A stretch of 64,000 bases of DNA, taken from Gossypium raimondii (lineage: Eukaryota > Streptophyta > Magnoliopsida > Malvales > Malvaceae). How positions within the stretch are numbered: the first letter of the stretch is position 1; the number at the start of each line of letters is the position of its first letter. The position numbers and the translations under genes were made by a program. Shown here piece by piece: positions 1 to 12,729 of this stretch. The DNA is taken from positions 1,929,501 to 1,993,500 of the forward strand of contig NC_068576.1 in NCBI RefSeq assembly GCF_025698545.1, read 5' to 3'. The notes under the pieces were generated by a model. The model had not been told where the DNA came from. It saw nothing but the letters and a program-made list of their open reading frames with translations, and made no database searches.

Positions 1-153
1 AATGTCACGAACATGATGAATTAAATTTGTAGCAACAAAGTCTTGGACAAAAGCATTCATCTTTGATTTTAATTGTCGTGCCTTGCTTCGAGTGATTGGA
101 CCACTAGGAAAAACAACCCCTTGAGTGTCACCTCCTTGGCTCGTATCAGTCAT
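1..153 (-). pseudogene. retrotransposon gag/polyprotein fragment, cut by window edge
   Basis: On the minus strand an open frame starts at an ATG at 153-151 and runs 51 codons to the window edge. It begins MTDTSQGGDTQG and includes the stretch GPITRSKARQLKSKM. A GPxTRS(K/R)A motif followed by a basic helix is common near the ends of plant Ty3-gypsy gag or pol products. The piece is probably an N-terminal gag-like region whose remainder lies outside the window. The family assignment rests on this one motif, so it is tentative. No host gene is apparent here. Confidence 0.45.
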
Positions 154-985
154 CCCTGAAGTTGAATATCGTTACTCAACCAATCCATATGAATCAACAG
201 AAAAGGATACAAGAAATATGTTGATATCTGTAGGAGTGAGACCTGAAGTTGGGGCTCTATATACCCTTGCTTAATTGCACAGCTTCTACTAATTATACTA
301 TTGATTTATCTCACCACTCTAAATTAACCGCAAAGGGAAAATTTAACCAAGTAAGTTGAGTAAGGCTTCTTCTCAATGCCCGTTTGATCTTATTTCATTG
401 TGTTTGGAGTATTTTTTTGTTTAATCGCACCGTACCAATCCATTTGGGTTGTAAAGAGCAGAACGATTGGAGCATCACTCAATACACTTTGAACACCGGT
501 TTCTGCACTAGAACTTTATGCTCTAGTCAAATGTTCCAACATCCCATTGATGGTCATTTTTCCTTTTACACCCTTACTCTTATTTTTCTCCATTTTACTT
601 TTTTTTTCTTTTGTCTCTTTCTTCATTTTACCTTCTACTTCAATAAATTTGTATTTTCAATTGTAAAATAATTTTATTAATTTAAAATAATAAACATTTT
701 CCCCATTATTTTATATCAAACTAATATAGTTTTTAGATTATTTTAAAATAACTTTTAGATTATTTATTTTAATTTTAGATTTTATTATTTTGATTTAAAA
801 TGTTAAAATTCCCATTTATGTAATAAAATACGGAAGATACATTTTAATATTTTATTAAATGAATTTATAAATTCACATATTTTTGATAATTTCAGTAAAA
901 TTAAAATAATTTAAAAAACTTCTATTATATATTATTTCTAATCTAATGTCCTTAATAGTCATTTTCTATTCTCACCTCACTGTTA
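154..985. other. no gene seen; AT-rich spacer with retroelement leader
   Basis: The first 200 bases include gctctatatacccttgc and probably form the leader of the minus-strand retroelement fragment next door. A 95-codon open run at 384-671 is a T-rich accident with no recognisable domain. The rest is AT-rich DNA without coding signals. Confidence 0.4.
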
Positions 986-1115
986 TAGCTGCGTTTAAAT
1001 CCAAACACACACCCCACCGTTAGTTTTAATCTCACCACTACATTAACTAATTTTACCGCCACCGCTATTTTTAACCTCACCTGAAGGTAAACACACCGCC
1101 CATCCAAACTAAGCC
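986..1115. mobile_element. degenerate Tourist-like MITE (PIF/Harbinger type)
   Basis: The element is bounded by TTA at 983-985 and 1116-1118. Its ends are imperfect inverted copies: left gcgtttaaatccaaac, right catccaaactaagcc. The interior contains accgccaccgc, as does the better preserved MITE at 20162-20311. Short size, a TTA target duplication and shared interior words point to the same non-autonomous Harbinger-type family, here more diverged. Confidence 0.55.
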
Positions 1116-1118
1116 TTA

Positions 1119-3590
1119 GGTTTCATTCTAAATTTTAAAATAATTCCCAAGCCCTACTTCACTTCAACTTGCCTAGGTAGATCTAAATGGTTTGATGCAC
1201 TATTTAAAGAAAAAGTTTTTTTTATTATTTAAATTAAATTATAAAAAATATAAAATATAAAATATTTTTTATATTTTTAACAGTAAAATGGGTTAAATCG
1301 AGTCAACTCAAGAATAAAAAATTCTAGGCTAAAGTTTAATCCAAAAGGGCCGGGCATAAACACCTCTAAGGTTAAACACTAATAACAACTGTAATAACAT
1401 GAAGAGAAAACTTATTTAATACATATGTGCTAAAATAGTTAGACATAAAATAGAGAATAATTATTACAAATTTAAACTTGAGATTTGAAGGGTGGGTAAC
1501 ACTCTTGAAAAAAAAACCTCTTCAAGGTAAACAAAAAAAAAATCATTTTCTTTACCACATACAAATCATGTAAAAATTACCAATTGAAATTAGTAAATTG
1601 TTAACTCAGGTGCTAAAACATGTAAAAAAGAATACCCCAATCAAATGTAGCATAAATAAAAAACATAAACCCTAAACTGTAAAGTGTGCTTGATCCAGTG
1701 AAAAAGATAAAAAGAAGGCAGAAAATAAGAAAGAAAAGTGAGAGAAAACAAATAGACAAATTGTTCATTTTCATCCCAAATCATAAAAACAAATAATTTA
1801 AAATAAAATAATAATAAGAGAGAAAATAAAAGAGATGTAAGCTAATTATTCAAAAGTGTGCATTTTTAATATTTTCATTTTTTATCTCCTTTTTCAATGT
1901 TACCAATTAATGAATGAAGTGAAAATAATATTTTATATAAATTTTTCATCGCAAGATTATATATTGAGATCAAAGAAGGGAATACGCAAAAGATGACACT
2001 TTATATAATAAAAAAGCGACGAAACTTACTAAGAAAAGAAAGGATGCAAAAGATATAAAGGGGAGAGTTCAAGGGAAAGAAAAAAATCCCACTTAATGTT
2101 AAAGATGGATATTTATAGGCGAGGGTGACCTTTTTGATATGATTGGCATGGACTTAGTAGGGCTTTACGTGTAATCCATGTAAAAAAATAATTCAACACT
2201 TGTAATTGGTGACAAATTAAGAAAATTCCATGTGTTATGCGTATACTTGCCTATGAGGTTCATCGTTGACGAGATCTTGTCTACTAGTGAAGTCCTGACT
2301 GGTGATTGAGTAAGGTGTCAAGAACTAAGGTGAATAGAAGGCTATCCTCGCCTATAAATACATGTCCGTAGGATTAGGAAGGTTCTTCTTCTCCCTTTTT
2401 TTTCTTTCAAATTCTACCCTATACATCATTCCTCTTCTTTAATGGCGCTCGATACTTTACCACATAAATAGTCATCATTTACCCTTTTCTTCTTTAACTT
2501 TAATAACATGTTTATTTTTACCTTATAAAATTTTCCTCTTTCTATTTTTGTTTCCAATTTACTAAATAAACTCTAAATATTAAACCATACACTTTAATTC
2601 TATTATTTGATGAAATTAAAAAGCAAAAACAAACAAAATTGAAAACCAAAGATAACTCTACTATAATTATTGATTAAATTTTATTTAATTAATATAAAAT
2701 TAAAGTAAATAGAATAAAAATATTATTAAAAATAATTTACTTAATAGATGCTTAAAGAAAGCTTTTAGTTTCATAGCTTTATTAATATTTAAATCATATA
2801 ATATTTTATAAAGGAAATTTGCTGCATTGTTAATGCAATGAATTTTATATACTATAAGTGAATAATAACATAGTACATCATTGAATAAAGCGAAAAAAAA
2901 AAGAAGATTTATAAATAAATACAAATAATTTTTAAATATAATTAAATAATAAATACTAAAACCCTAAACTTTAAATACTAAATTCTAAACCTTAAATCTA
3001 AGATTTAAACCCTAAAGCTGAGATTTATTAATATTTATTTATAAAATTCTAATTAACTAATATTTAATTAAAATTATTAATGTTTTATTATAAATATTCT
3101 ACAAATATTTTATTTGATCTAATAATAAAATATCATATTATTATTTGTCGATATCGTATGAGATTCAAATTAATAACATGACACCATAAAAATAATATTC
3201 AATTTGATATCTGAGTTATTTTGTTGCAATTTAGCACTTGAGTTTAGCTTTAATGTTCACTTTAGTACTGAATTTTTTAAATTGATACTTAAGTTTTCCT
3301 TTGTCCCAGTGAAATACTTGATTTTGGTTTTATTGTTTAATTTAGTATTTTAACTTTTTTTTATTTCAATTAAGTACCTATAATTTTTTTTTACTAAAGC
3401 ACATAGGTCGAATATTTATTAGGCAATGTAAGTGTTAAATTAAATATTAAAATTGGGAAAAAAATTAATTACCAAGTTGAGCATTTGGGTAACATAAGGG
3501 TATTAGAAAAAAAACAAATGGTACGTAAATGGGGAGAAGCCAGTTGGATTGGCAGTTAATAAAAAGGCGGGGAAGGACATAAGAGCAGCA
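1119..3590. other. no gene seen; AT-rich spacer with transposon scraps
   Basis: About 2.5 kb lacks a credible gene. At 1190-1368 the end gggccgggcataaacacctcta looks like one end of a hAT-type MITE. At 2955-3020 there is a degenerate run of aaccctaaa words resembling telomere repeat. At 3195-3400 a series of words such as tttagtactgaat resembles one arm of the fold-back family seen at 30867-31602. The 74-codon minus-strand run at 2700-2924 is low-complexity and not credible. Confidence 0.45.
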
Positions 3591-4762
3591 GGCACCGTGG
3601 AAGCAACGCACTCTCTCTCGGTCACGCTTCTTTTCATCTTCTTTTCTTTTCTTTTCTTTTCTTTTCTTTTCTCTGACACTAAGAACGAAAGAAAATAATT
3701 TAGTATAGTATATTAGTTTTCAATCAAAGCATGAAGAAACTTTCCCTTTCCATCAAACCCCTCTTCTTTTAATACTTCATGATCCCCGTATTCCCTTTCA
3801 TTTGTTTTCCCTCTCCATCAAGGTAACCTTCTTTTCTTTTTTTGGTTGTATATAATTATCAGAACTAAGAAACAACCCTATTTAGACAAGCACTTGGATT
3901 TCATAGAAATCTGTTTTTATTCCTCAGAAAACCCTCTTTCCCTCTTCGGTGAGTAATGGGGTTTAATGTTCTTCTAACTAAAACCCTTGTGATTGATCTG
4001 ATTTTATCACTTAAAACTTTTTTATTTTTATTTTTTTCTTGTTTTGATTCTGTCTGATCTCTGGTTTATGACTACGCAAATGGGAAGAAACTTTCTACAG
4101 ATTCTGGGTTTATTTTTTAAAATAATATTTTTAAAACGAATTCAGGGATATGTTCTTATTTCTTCTTAACTAGTCCAAAAAAAAAAAAAAACTACTGGTT
4201 CTTGTTCCTCTGATTATTATTCAGAACCAAAAAGAAAAAAGAAAAAGATGACGAAGCTTGTTTATTTTATCCTCTCTTTCTTTTGAGAGTTGCATGCCTT
4301 TGCTTTTCCTTTACTCATTTTGGGGTTCATTGGTTCTTTGATTTCTTATCTTATCAGGTTGTATTTGCAGAAAAAAGCAGATCGATACTGAGAATGTTTT
4401 ATATGTCTGTTGATATGGCTTGAAAGAAGAAGAACAAGCGGCTTCCAGTGTCTAAGTTTTAACCTTCTCTGAATGGCTTCTTCACCTTTGTGTTTAAAGT
4501 TTAATTGATATATAAATGAATAGAATAATGGTGTCATCTGAATACCTTTTTCCGGAAATGCAGGAAGTGCTCAAATATTTAACTTTATGGTAGTGTAGTT
4601 TATACATAATTTTTGCTTTTAAGGAACTTAGTTGTTGAGTTTATGTTTGAGAAATTTTGGAGTTTTGTTATTAACTCAGTGAATCCATTACCTTGCTGGG
4701 TTGCTAGTGCCTAGTAGTTAACCTTTAGAAATGTTGGCAAGTAGTCTTCCTTGAAATGTTCA
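3590..4762 (+). promoter_or_regulatory. probable 5' UTR region of the kinase gene, with a leader intron
   Basis: The sequence changes from AT-rich spacer to a CT-rich, leader-like stretch around 3590. A good donor, ccatcaag|gtaacc, lies at about 3821. Possible acceptors include cttatcag|gttg near 4358. An intron in the 5' UTR is therefore likely, but the exact ends are inferred. Several short upstream ATGs are present. A full-length cDNA alignment would settle the structure. Confidence 0.4.
3641..3670. repeat. (CTTTT)6 microsatellite in probable 5' leader
   Basis: Six perfect CTTTT units follow a CT-rich stretch (ctctctctc at 3611). Pyrimidine tracts of this kind are common at plant transcription starts and in 5' UTRs. 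It lies about 1.1 kb upstream of the kinase start codon. Confidence 0.75.
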
Positions 4763-7226
4763 ATGGAAACCCTTGGGAAGAAGAGGAAGGGCTTGGAAAT
4801 GTTGCCATCATGTCGTAGCTCCTTTTCTCCTATAACGGTTGTTTGGCCTCACTTGTCACTGGAAGATTACTCGAGGCAGAAAAGGAAGTGTAAGGAACAT
4901 GAAGTGCTTAAAGTAGCTGTTGCCTCTGTTACGAGAGTAGTCAAAGGGATTGCCATTGCCCCACCTTGTGGGAGTGCATCTTTGGAACCACCCAATAGGG
5001 GCCTTAAGAGGAAAATTGGGTGTATTGAGGCAGCAACTCAATTTGGTCGGAAAAAGAAGATTGAGCAAGATTATGATTTGGGTGCAACAATTGGGAGTGG
5101 AAAATTTGGATCGGTTGTATTGTGTCGAAGTAAGGTGAATGGCGAAGAGTTTGCATGCAAAACGTTACGCAAAGGTGAAGATCTTGTGCATCAGGAAGTG
5201 GAGATAATGCAACACCTCTCTGGTCATCCTGGTATTGTGACATTGAAGGCAGTGTATGAGGATCTGAAATCTTTCTTTCTTGTGATGGAGCTTTGCTCCG
5301 GGGGACGGCTGCTCGATCAGATGGCTAAAGAGAGGCGTTATTCAGAGTACCATGCCGCTAATATACTCAAGGAACTGGTTCTAGTTATCAAATATTGCCA
5401 TGATATGCGTGTCGTTCATCGGGATATAAAGCCTGAGAATATCCTTCTCACAGCTACTGGACAGATGAAGCTCGCAGATTTTGGATTAGCTGTGAGGATG
5501 TCAAATGGTAATTTTTTTCTTTACCAAATTTATTTTGGTCTTACAATATTCATGGATATGTTCTGAAGTCTTGATCATTTAAGCTTGTAAATTTGTAGTG
5601 GATTCGTGATATTTATTTTCCCACTAGTTTCAGCATCTGCTAACATCTTCTCCTTTGGTTGAACTGCTTTGAGTACATCAGTAGATTAGTGTGTTAAACC
5701 ATGACTGGCGCAAAAATTTTTTTTTGGATAAACTCATATATTAACTGCATTGTTTCTACATTGATTCTTATAGGGCTGTGAGGGTATGTTGACAAGCAAG
5801 ATGTCCAAAGTTCTCTTTTGGAAATGAAGTATATAAGTTGATGCTGTTAGCTGTGTAGCATGACCCTCTTTTTAGTGAAATGACAACATGTAATGGAATT
5901 TTTTTTGAAATAAAATGCGTTGTTCCATCTATGTCTATAATGGTTCATTATTTTTGTGTTCTCCTCGATGTTGCCTTTCCTTTTTTAGTTTTATACTGTT
6001 TCTTTTACATCAGTCACTTATGGGAAGTTTAGACAAAATGAACAATTTGCTTTCATTCTTCTAGGTCAGAGCTTGACAGGTGTGGTAGGCAGTCCTGCTT
6101 ATGTTGCCCCAGAAGTTCTAACAGGCCATTATTCGGAAAAAGTTGACATCTGGAGTGCTGGTGTCCTCCTTCATGCCCTCTTGGTTAGTGTGCTTCCATT
6201 CCATGGTGACTCTTTGGATTCAGTATTCGAGGCTATTAAGAATGCTGACCTTGATTTTGAGAATGGTGCGTGGAGGTCCATATCTCAACCTGCACGAGAT
6301 CTGGTTGCACGTATGCTGACAAGAGATGTTTCAGTGAGGTTAACTGCTGATGAAGTATTAGGTAAGCATACTGTGTTCTCCCCCCTAGATTATATAAGGC
6401 TGTATATCACAGGATAAGATATCTAGTTAAGGCAACACCTGTAAAGAACGGTTTCATTGATCTGCCAAACATTGTAAATCATTCAATAAATATTTCATTG
6501 GTGGCTTTTTTATGGGAAACTAGTAGCATGCCATTTTCACGTTTTACACTCGTGAATCCTGATTCCATGAATGGTGAATGCTACTGAAGCATCCACGGGT
6601 TATTGCAATCTTAAGTCAGTTTCTTGACCTCTTATGGGCCAAGTAGTTTTAGTTCCGGCACTAGATATGACTGTAGTTTGTGCATATATCCGTATGGGAA
6701 ATGGAGTAGAGTTCATATACTTATATGGTTCATTTGTAGTTTTATGAAGAGTATTAAATGCCGTAGTTTTATGAAGAGCATTAAATGCCGGAGTACCCAA
6801 GTTCTTGATTGTGCCTCTTGATGCATTTATGACTAAAATGTTCCAGGGCATCCATGGATATTGTTCCATACTGAAGCAACATTGGGAATGGCTGCTCTTG
6901 AGACAAAAATGGGAAACCATGAAAAACCGGCTTCCCCACAACTGACCGTCTCACCTGGGGTTGTGTCGGAGAGAAGCAAGATGATACCCAATGGCTTTCT
7001 CAATGATGATTCTTTCCTGTTTTTATCATCTAATAGTTCATCTACAAGGTCAGAAGTGCAAGACAGCGCATTGGTTGATGCTCTCACTGTTGCGATTTCT
7101 CGCGTGGCGATATCTGAACCAAAAAGAACCAGGCTATGCGGCCCTACTGGTTCTATTCAACAAGAGTGTTCTTCTAACATTAAGGTCAACAACAACAACA
7201 ACAACAACCTCTGTACAGCATTTTGA
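4763..7226 (+). CDS. PEPKR2: Ser/Thr protein kinase, PEPKR2-like (three exons)
   Basis: The coding exons are 4763-5507, 6065-6361 and 6847-7226, giving 473 residues; both introns are phase 1 with GT-AG ends. The start METLGKKRKG is the first ATG in frame, since the open run before it begins only with TTG. The kinase domain covers about residues 104-351: glycine loop GSGKFGSV (111-118), ATP lysine in FACKTL (K133), catalytic loop HRDIKPEN (219-226), DFG (239-241) and APE (263-265). All key residues are present, so it should be active. The N-terminal stretch LSLEDYSRQK and the GLKRKIGCIEAAT segment match Arabidopsis PEPKR2, a relative of PEP carboxylase kinase and CDPKs that lacks EF hands. Substrates are not evident from sequence. 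The C-terminal tail is less conserved, contains VSEPKR-like ISEPKRTR and ends with a run of seven Asn encoded by an (AAC)n tract. Exon 2 is a multiple of three, so skipping would keep frame but remove the APE region. Confidence 0.93.
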
Positions 7227-8400
7227 GTCCACTGCATTAAAAGTGGTTATAACCGTGGAGGATAGCTCACCATGACTGAAGCTTTCAACTGGATGGCAAA
7301 TACTATATGATAGTTATAAATAAGCTGACTCTTCTAATTGTTATGATCCATGACCTAGTTCCTGCTACTGTTTTTTAAGAGAAGCGTATTTGTTTTGAGA
7401 CTTTATGCGATTGACTTGTATGTAATCTGGGTTGTATGTATTATTACTTAACTTACTGGGAAGTGTTGGATCTGCAGATTTGATATGTAAATAGAAACTG
7501 CATTTTATGGACATCACTTTGTTTTGCGCATGCAGGTTAGTTGATAAACACGGATGCTATCCTTCAAGAATACTTTATATACATACAAATGTTTTTATAT
7601 GGTTAAGGAATAACTTATAATTCTAAAAAACTTAGTTTTTAGGCACCAATAAAATGAAGCCATGTCATTCAGATATACACATCCATAGATAATCTCATCT
7701 CTAACTCATTTAACATTGTTCAATTATTTAAAAGATAAACAGTCCAAATTAGCAGAGATGATTCATTTCCTCTTACAACTTAATTAAGTTTTTAAATAAT
7801 TTAATTAACGTTAAATTGAGTTAGGGAAGGGATTGTCTATGGATGTGTATTTTAATAGTCATGATTTTATTTTAGGATCATCCTAATTATACCGAGTAAA
7901 TACATATATGATCCAATGATTATAATCTGGAAAGAAAACAGGGAATATTTCAAGATTCAGATTTTGGCATCATTCTGGGTCAATATTTTTTGAAGTTTGT
8001 AAAGAGGTGGGAGACAAAAACTATCTAAACCCACAATGTAGGCATTAATTAAAGCTAAGCTCGAATCAAATTAAATCGTTCAAAGTCTAATATACAGAGA
8101 AAAAAAGGGGTGCCAATGTTAGTTGCAAAGTTACATCAAAGCGAGTAATTTTCCATTACTATAAGCATTGCATGCTTCATGCAACTCCCACTCCTTGATT
8201 TGAAAGTTAATGTGAATCCGGAATCATCTTTCATACATATATTAGAAAGATGAGTGTTGGATTATATGTTAAAAAATAAATATCAAATATGAATATTTTA
8301 AAAAGAATCCCAATACGAATACATATATGTATGTTTAAGTGGGACTATTTTTTTTTGATTATTTATAAAAATATCCACTTTTTTTTATTAAATACATAAA
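7227..8400. other. kinase 3' UTR then AT-rich spacer
   Basis: The first few hundred bases are probably the 3' UTR of the kinase gene. From about 7600 a region contains atacacatccatagataatc near 7675 and its inverted match gattgtctatggatgtgtat near 7830, so a small MITE-like hairpin is possible at 7655-7850. No gene is seen. Confidence 0.45.
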
Positions 8401-8409
8401 TGATTTGAA

Positions 8410-8895
8410 ATAAATAGTAAACATGAGTGGTGTCAATCTTATTGGTGTCACTACCTTGCCACGTTAGACAATGATTGACCTGATTGCTTAAAAAAAAAAT
8501 TTGGGGTGGTTCCAACGTATTTGGCAGCACCACTAGTATAAATACCCCCTCCAATACCTTAATTACTTGTATTTCGTGGGAGTGAAAATTTTGTTTAGGG
8601 TGGTGCCAATCTGTTTGGCGTCACCAATGTCAGAATTTTGGTGGTGCCAAATAGATTGACATCACCAATGTCAGAATTTTGATGGTGTAAAATAGATTGA
8701 CGTCACCAATCCTCAATCCCTTTTTTTAAGTGTTTTTTTTTTATTTTTTAAAATGATTTTTTATTTGGTGGTGCCAACGTCTTTGGCATCACCACTATGA
8801 ATTTTTTGGTGGTGCCACTGACATTGGCATCATCACTGTGTTTTTTTCTGTTAATTTTTTTTGTGGTGTCAATATCATTGGCGTCATCAAATGAC
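8410..8895. repeat. array of short imperfect palindromes, GGTGGTGCCAA...TTGGCATCACCA
   Basis: Seven to eight units read roughly ggtggtgccaa, then a few bases, then ttggcatcacca. They lie near 8412, 8505, 8597, 8640, 8680, 8767, 8801 and 8863. Each unit is self-complementary, so a transcript would form a row of small hairpins. Spacers are T-rich and vary in length. A related array, with words such as gtgtcgcctgacac, flanks the MULE relic at 47.6-49.8 kb, so this may be what remains of an element of the same sort. No transposase is visible here. Confidence 0.6.
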
Positions 8896-10249
8896 TATAT
8901 ATACTATAACCAAATGAAAGATCAATGTAAGGTGAAGAGTTTTTTTTTAGAATTTTATTATGTTAAAGGACGAAGGGGAGGGAGATCAGGACTGATTTTT
9001 TATTTTTTTGTTTCTATTTGTTTAGAAAATTTTATAATTTGAAGGTATGTTTTATTTAACGATGATGCAGTGGAGCTCTGACACCGGAAAATTTAATGGT
9101 CCTTTTAAGGAGTGTAGATTTGATTCCTTAATTTCATATGTGGTAACGATTTCAAGTAAAAATAAGGGTCTCAGTTGCCAGTGATTTATGCGGTAACGGG
9201 TTCAAATTGGTTATGTAAGTCTTTTCATTGGCTGTGGTAGGACAATAACGGTTTCAAATTGGTTATGCAGCCAACGTGTGGATTTTCTGGGATTCTCTAG
9301 GCCAACAGGATGTTTGAAGGTCCATTGGAATCCCAATTGAATAGCATGGGTGATATTATCAATATCAACAGCGTCCGAGCTGCAAAATATTAGTACCGAG
9401 AAACTTGCTCGGTTGACTTGCTCATGTTACAGTTAAACATGGTCTTTTTCAATTTGTAAGACACAATGATGTTAGTCTTGAACAAAATTGAAATCACCGT
9501 TTAATTATGTTTTATTAGTATTGAGAAACTTGTTAGTGTTGTCGCTAAAAATGGTCGTTTATGTTCTGTTGTAATTTTTATGTTTCAATTTTCAACAATT
9601 TTTTTTAAATGTAGGAAAATGTAAATCACGTACTAAAGTAAGTTATTTGAAATTATTTTGGAATGTTGCCAATGTAAAATTATATTTTGTAAAATATAAT
9701 TTCGAATTATGTAAATTAATAGTTATTTGAAATGTTGCCAAAGTAAAATAATTTCCATTTAAATTATTTCCGCAATGTGAATTAATCGTTTGATAAGGGG
9801 CATAACTAAAAAAACATAAATATAATGGGCGAAATGGTGAAAAAAATAAAGATTGGGGGAATTTTAAATAGAAGAAAAAAGGAAGGATAAGGAAAAAAGA
9901 AAGTGTGGGAAAAAATGAATAAGAAAGAAAAAAAAAAGTGGAGAAAAACTGACGAATGAGAAAGAAAAAAAAAAGAAAGTGGGAGAGGGAGTGGGGTGGG
10001 AAAAAACAAGAAAAAAGGGGAATTTACGTATAAAGTAAAACATATTGAGTCATATAAAAAAAAAGAGGATCAATAAATAAATAGGGAAAACCGTGACTGA
10101 CTGGTCACATCACATCAATCGCGTCAGTAATATGACAAGTCAAAACTTTTTTTTACTCAATTAACATTAGAAAAAAAATTCAATTTTTGGAGATTTTCTC
10201 CGGCCTCCCATGGTTCTTAAGTATAAATGAGGGTGGGTTTTTGATTTGG
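8896..10249. other. no gene seen; spacer with a 220-base purine tract
   Basis: At 9120-9265 the phrase ggttcaaattggttatg recurs imperfectly. From about 9800 to 10020 the plus strand is almost entirely purine (words such as gaaaaaagaaagtg and gggagagggag). The open run on the minus strand there is only the pyrimidine complement and is not a gene. No coding sequence is supported. Confidence 0.5.
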
Positions 10250-10575
10250 TTATTGGGAAACGAGCCCATATTGTAGTAAACATATAATTGTTTTCTATTT
10301 ATTTGAACGATGAATAAATAAATAAATAAATTTAATTTCACATTTTACTATTATGTCTTTTGTATTTCTGTCTTTCATATTTTGCATAAATAGTGAAATT
10401 GTGACAAGCAAATATTAGTTCATTAATTGTCTAAGTTCAAACTAATGATAAGCGGCACTATAAGAACACTTACATTGTGAGAAAGAAAATTTACTCCAGT
10501 AGATAATCTAAATGAGTTCATAATCCCATAAAAGAATCAAATTGGGCATTTGACTCAAATATTGAGAAGGATTAT

Positions 10576-12729
10576 TGTAACACCCCTAACCCATATTCGC
10601 CGCCGGAATAGGGTTACAGAGCATTACCGGAGTTTACAGATCAAATACAGTAAATTTGTAACATTTACTATGCATATCCGAAACCAATCATATTCAATCA
10701 TAATGTCTCTTATATGGGCTTTCCAGACCCAAAATATGTACTTAAAACAAGTCGAGACTAAACCGAGAACTCAAAAAACATTTCGCGAAATTTCAAAATT
10801 TTTCTTAGGTGCAGGGGACACACACCCGTGTGGCCAGACCGTGTGAAGTGACACGCCCCTGTCCCAGGCCGTGCTCAAAATTTGGGTAGCTATTGACTTG
10901 GGTCACACGGCCAGGCACACGCACGTGTGCTAGGCCGTGTGAGCATACTGACTTGCATTAATTAGGTGCAGGGTTTACACGACCAAGTCACACGCCCGTG
11001 TGCTAGGCTGTGTGTCACACACGGTTGAGACACACGCCCGTGTCTTTGCCCGTGTGAAAATACCTGGGCATTCTGTTTCTCAATTTTAAGGATGCAGGGG
11101 ACACATGGCCAAACCACACGCCCATGCGCATGGCCGTGTGTCACACACAGTTGAGACACACGCCCGTGTGTCTACCCGTGTGGACGAAAATAGACCATTT
11201 TTAAGGTCACTTTTCTCACCCAAATTTGCCTTCAACCTCCAACAACACTTGAATACATTCACCAACCAATTCAAGACATTAAAACCAAGCCAAAACCAAT
11301 CTTATGCATGATATATCATCACATGTATTTAAGTATTCAAACTTACCTATTTGTATAATCATATAAGTTTATCAAAATTCAATCTATCATACCAAGCATA
11401 TATCGGGACGCCCTAAAGAGCTATAACGGAAAGCTCGCAAGAACCATTTAACATGAAGCTTATGAGAGCTAATAATGGGATGCTCTTTCGAGCTATGGTG
11501 TGTCTACAACATATGCAAGACCCCAACCAATACAAGAGCCCAGTATCCAATCAAATTTCACGTATTCAAACGGGATTTATTATTTACCGGGCATTATCGG
11601 ATTTATGAATTTATTTCCTAAACATACCAAATTCATAATATAACATTCACATATACAACATTTCACTTAAACATGTAAATACACACAATTTAGTTACATG
11701 AACTTACCTCGACACTTGTTTATATACGAGAATCTACTAATCCGATACTCTTTGTTTTCCTCAATCCAACTCCGTACTAGGTCTATCCGGATCTATACGA
11801 GTAAATTTAACTCAATTTAATACAATTCATATTTAATTCAACTCAATTCACATTTTAGGCAAAATTGCCACTTTGCCCATATACTTTTAATTAATTCTGA
11901 TTTCATCCCTAGTCTCAGAAAATGAAATTCATGCAATTTAATCTTTATTCCAAGCCTAGCCAAATTTTTCATATAACATTTACAGCCCATGTATTTCACA
12001 AAAAATTAGAAATTTTCCATGAATTTTTCATCTTTTCAATTTAGTCCCTAAATCACAATTTCATGAAAATTTCCTTTACAAAAGTTATTTATCTAGCAAC
12101 AACCTTTCATTTTCTACCATAAATTTCAAAATTTCAGCATACTCATCCATGAAAAAAATTTGATACTTTGATAACTTTGCAAATTAATCCCTAAAATAGC
12201 TAGATTAGGTTATTACGATCTCGAAAATATAGAAATTACTAAAAGCGGGACAAGATTACTTACCCAATTAAGCTTGCTTGAATTTCTTTCTCTTAGCTAG
12301 GGTTTCCATAGAAAATTTGGGGAAAATGATAATAAAATGATATTTTCTTTTATTTAATTAACTTATCATCTTTTAATTTTTCAACTTTCCAATTTCATCA
12401 TTTTCTTTAATTAATTTTCCATGGATGACTAAGCATGCTTATCTACTAACTATATTTAATGGTCTAATTGCCATATAAGGACTTCAAATTTTGAATCATA
12501 TAGCTATTTAATCCTTTTAGCTACTAGAATTCAACTTTTGCATTTCATGCAATTTGGTCCTTTCTAGCAATTAAACATGTAACCGATAAAATTTTCTTAA
12601 CGAAATTTTCATATGTCATTCCTATCATAATGCAGACCATGCAATAATATTAAAATAAAATTTTCTTTCTGACTCAAATTTGTGATCCCGAAACCACTAT
12701 TTCGATTCTGTTGAAAACGGGCTGTTACA
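10576..12729 (-). mobile_element. solo LTR, Ty3-gypsy, with target duplication ATTAT
   Basis: The ends read TGTAACACCCC and GGGCTGTTACA, and identical ATTAT copies sit at 10571-10575 and 12730-12734. Removing the LTR and one ATTAT restores aaggattattatgtcgtc, which is exactly the sequence in the inverted right arm near 14200. The 2154-base LTR reads in the minus direction: its start, TGTAACAGCCCG followed by a gtggtttcgggatcac-type motif, lies on the right. It carries a cluster of ACACGCCCGTGTG palindromes. The open runs at 10550-11311 belong to the LTR and are not genes. No internal retroelement domains remain. Confidence 0.88.
10815..11190. repeat. cluster of cacacgcccgtgtg palindromes within the LTR
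   Basis: The words cacacgcccgtgtg, cacacggccaggcacacg, cacgtgtgctaggccgtgtg and close variants recur more than ten times in about 375 bases. They are GC-rich in an otherwise AT-rich LTR. Similar clusters lie in the LTRs at 24017-26457 (25250-25625) and 35030-36213 (35045-35165), so the cluster is a conserved internal module of these LTRs. Confidence 0.8.

Noticed and set aside
384-671. 95-codon plus-strand open frame
   Set aside because: Mostly low-complexity Phe/Leu in a T-rich stretch, no domain, no plausible promoter or leader.
2955-3020. Possible interstitial telomere
   Set aside because: The aaccctaaa words are degenerate and interrupted; a similar run occurs near 53790-53830. They are not a regular telomeric array.
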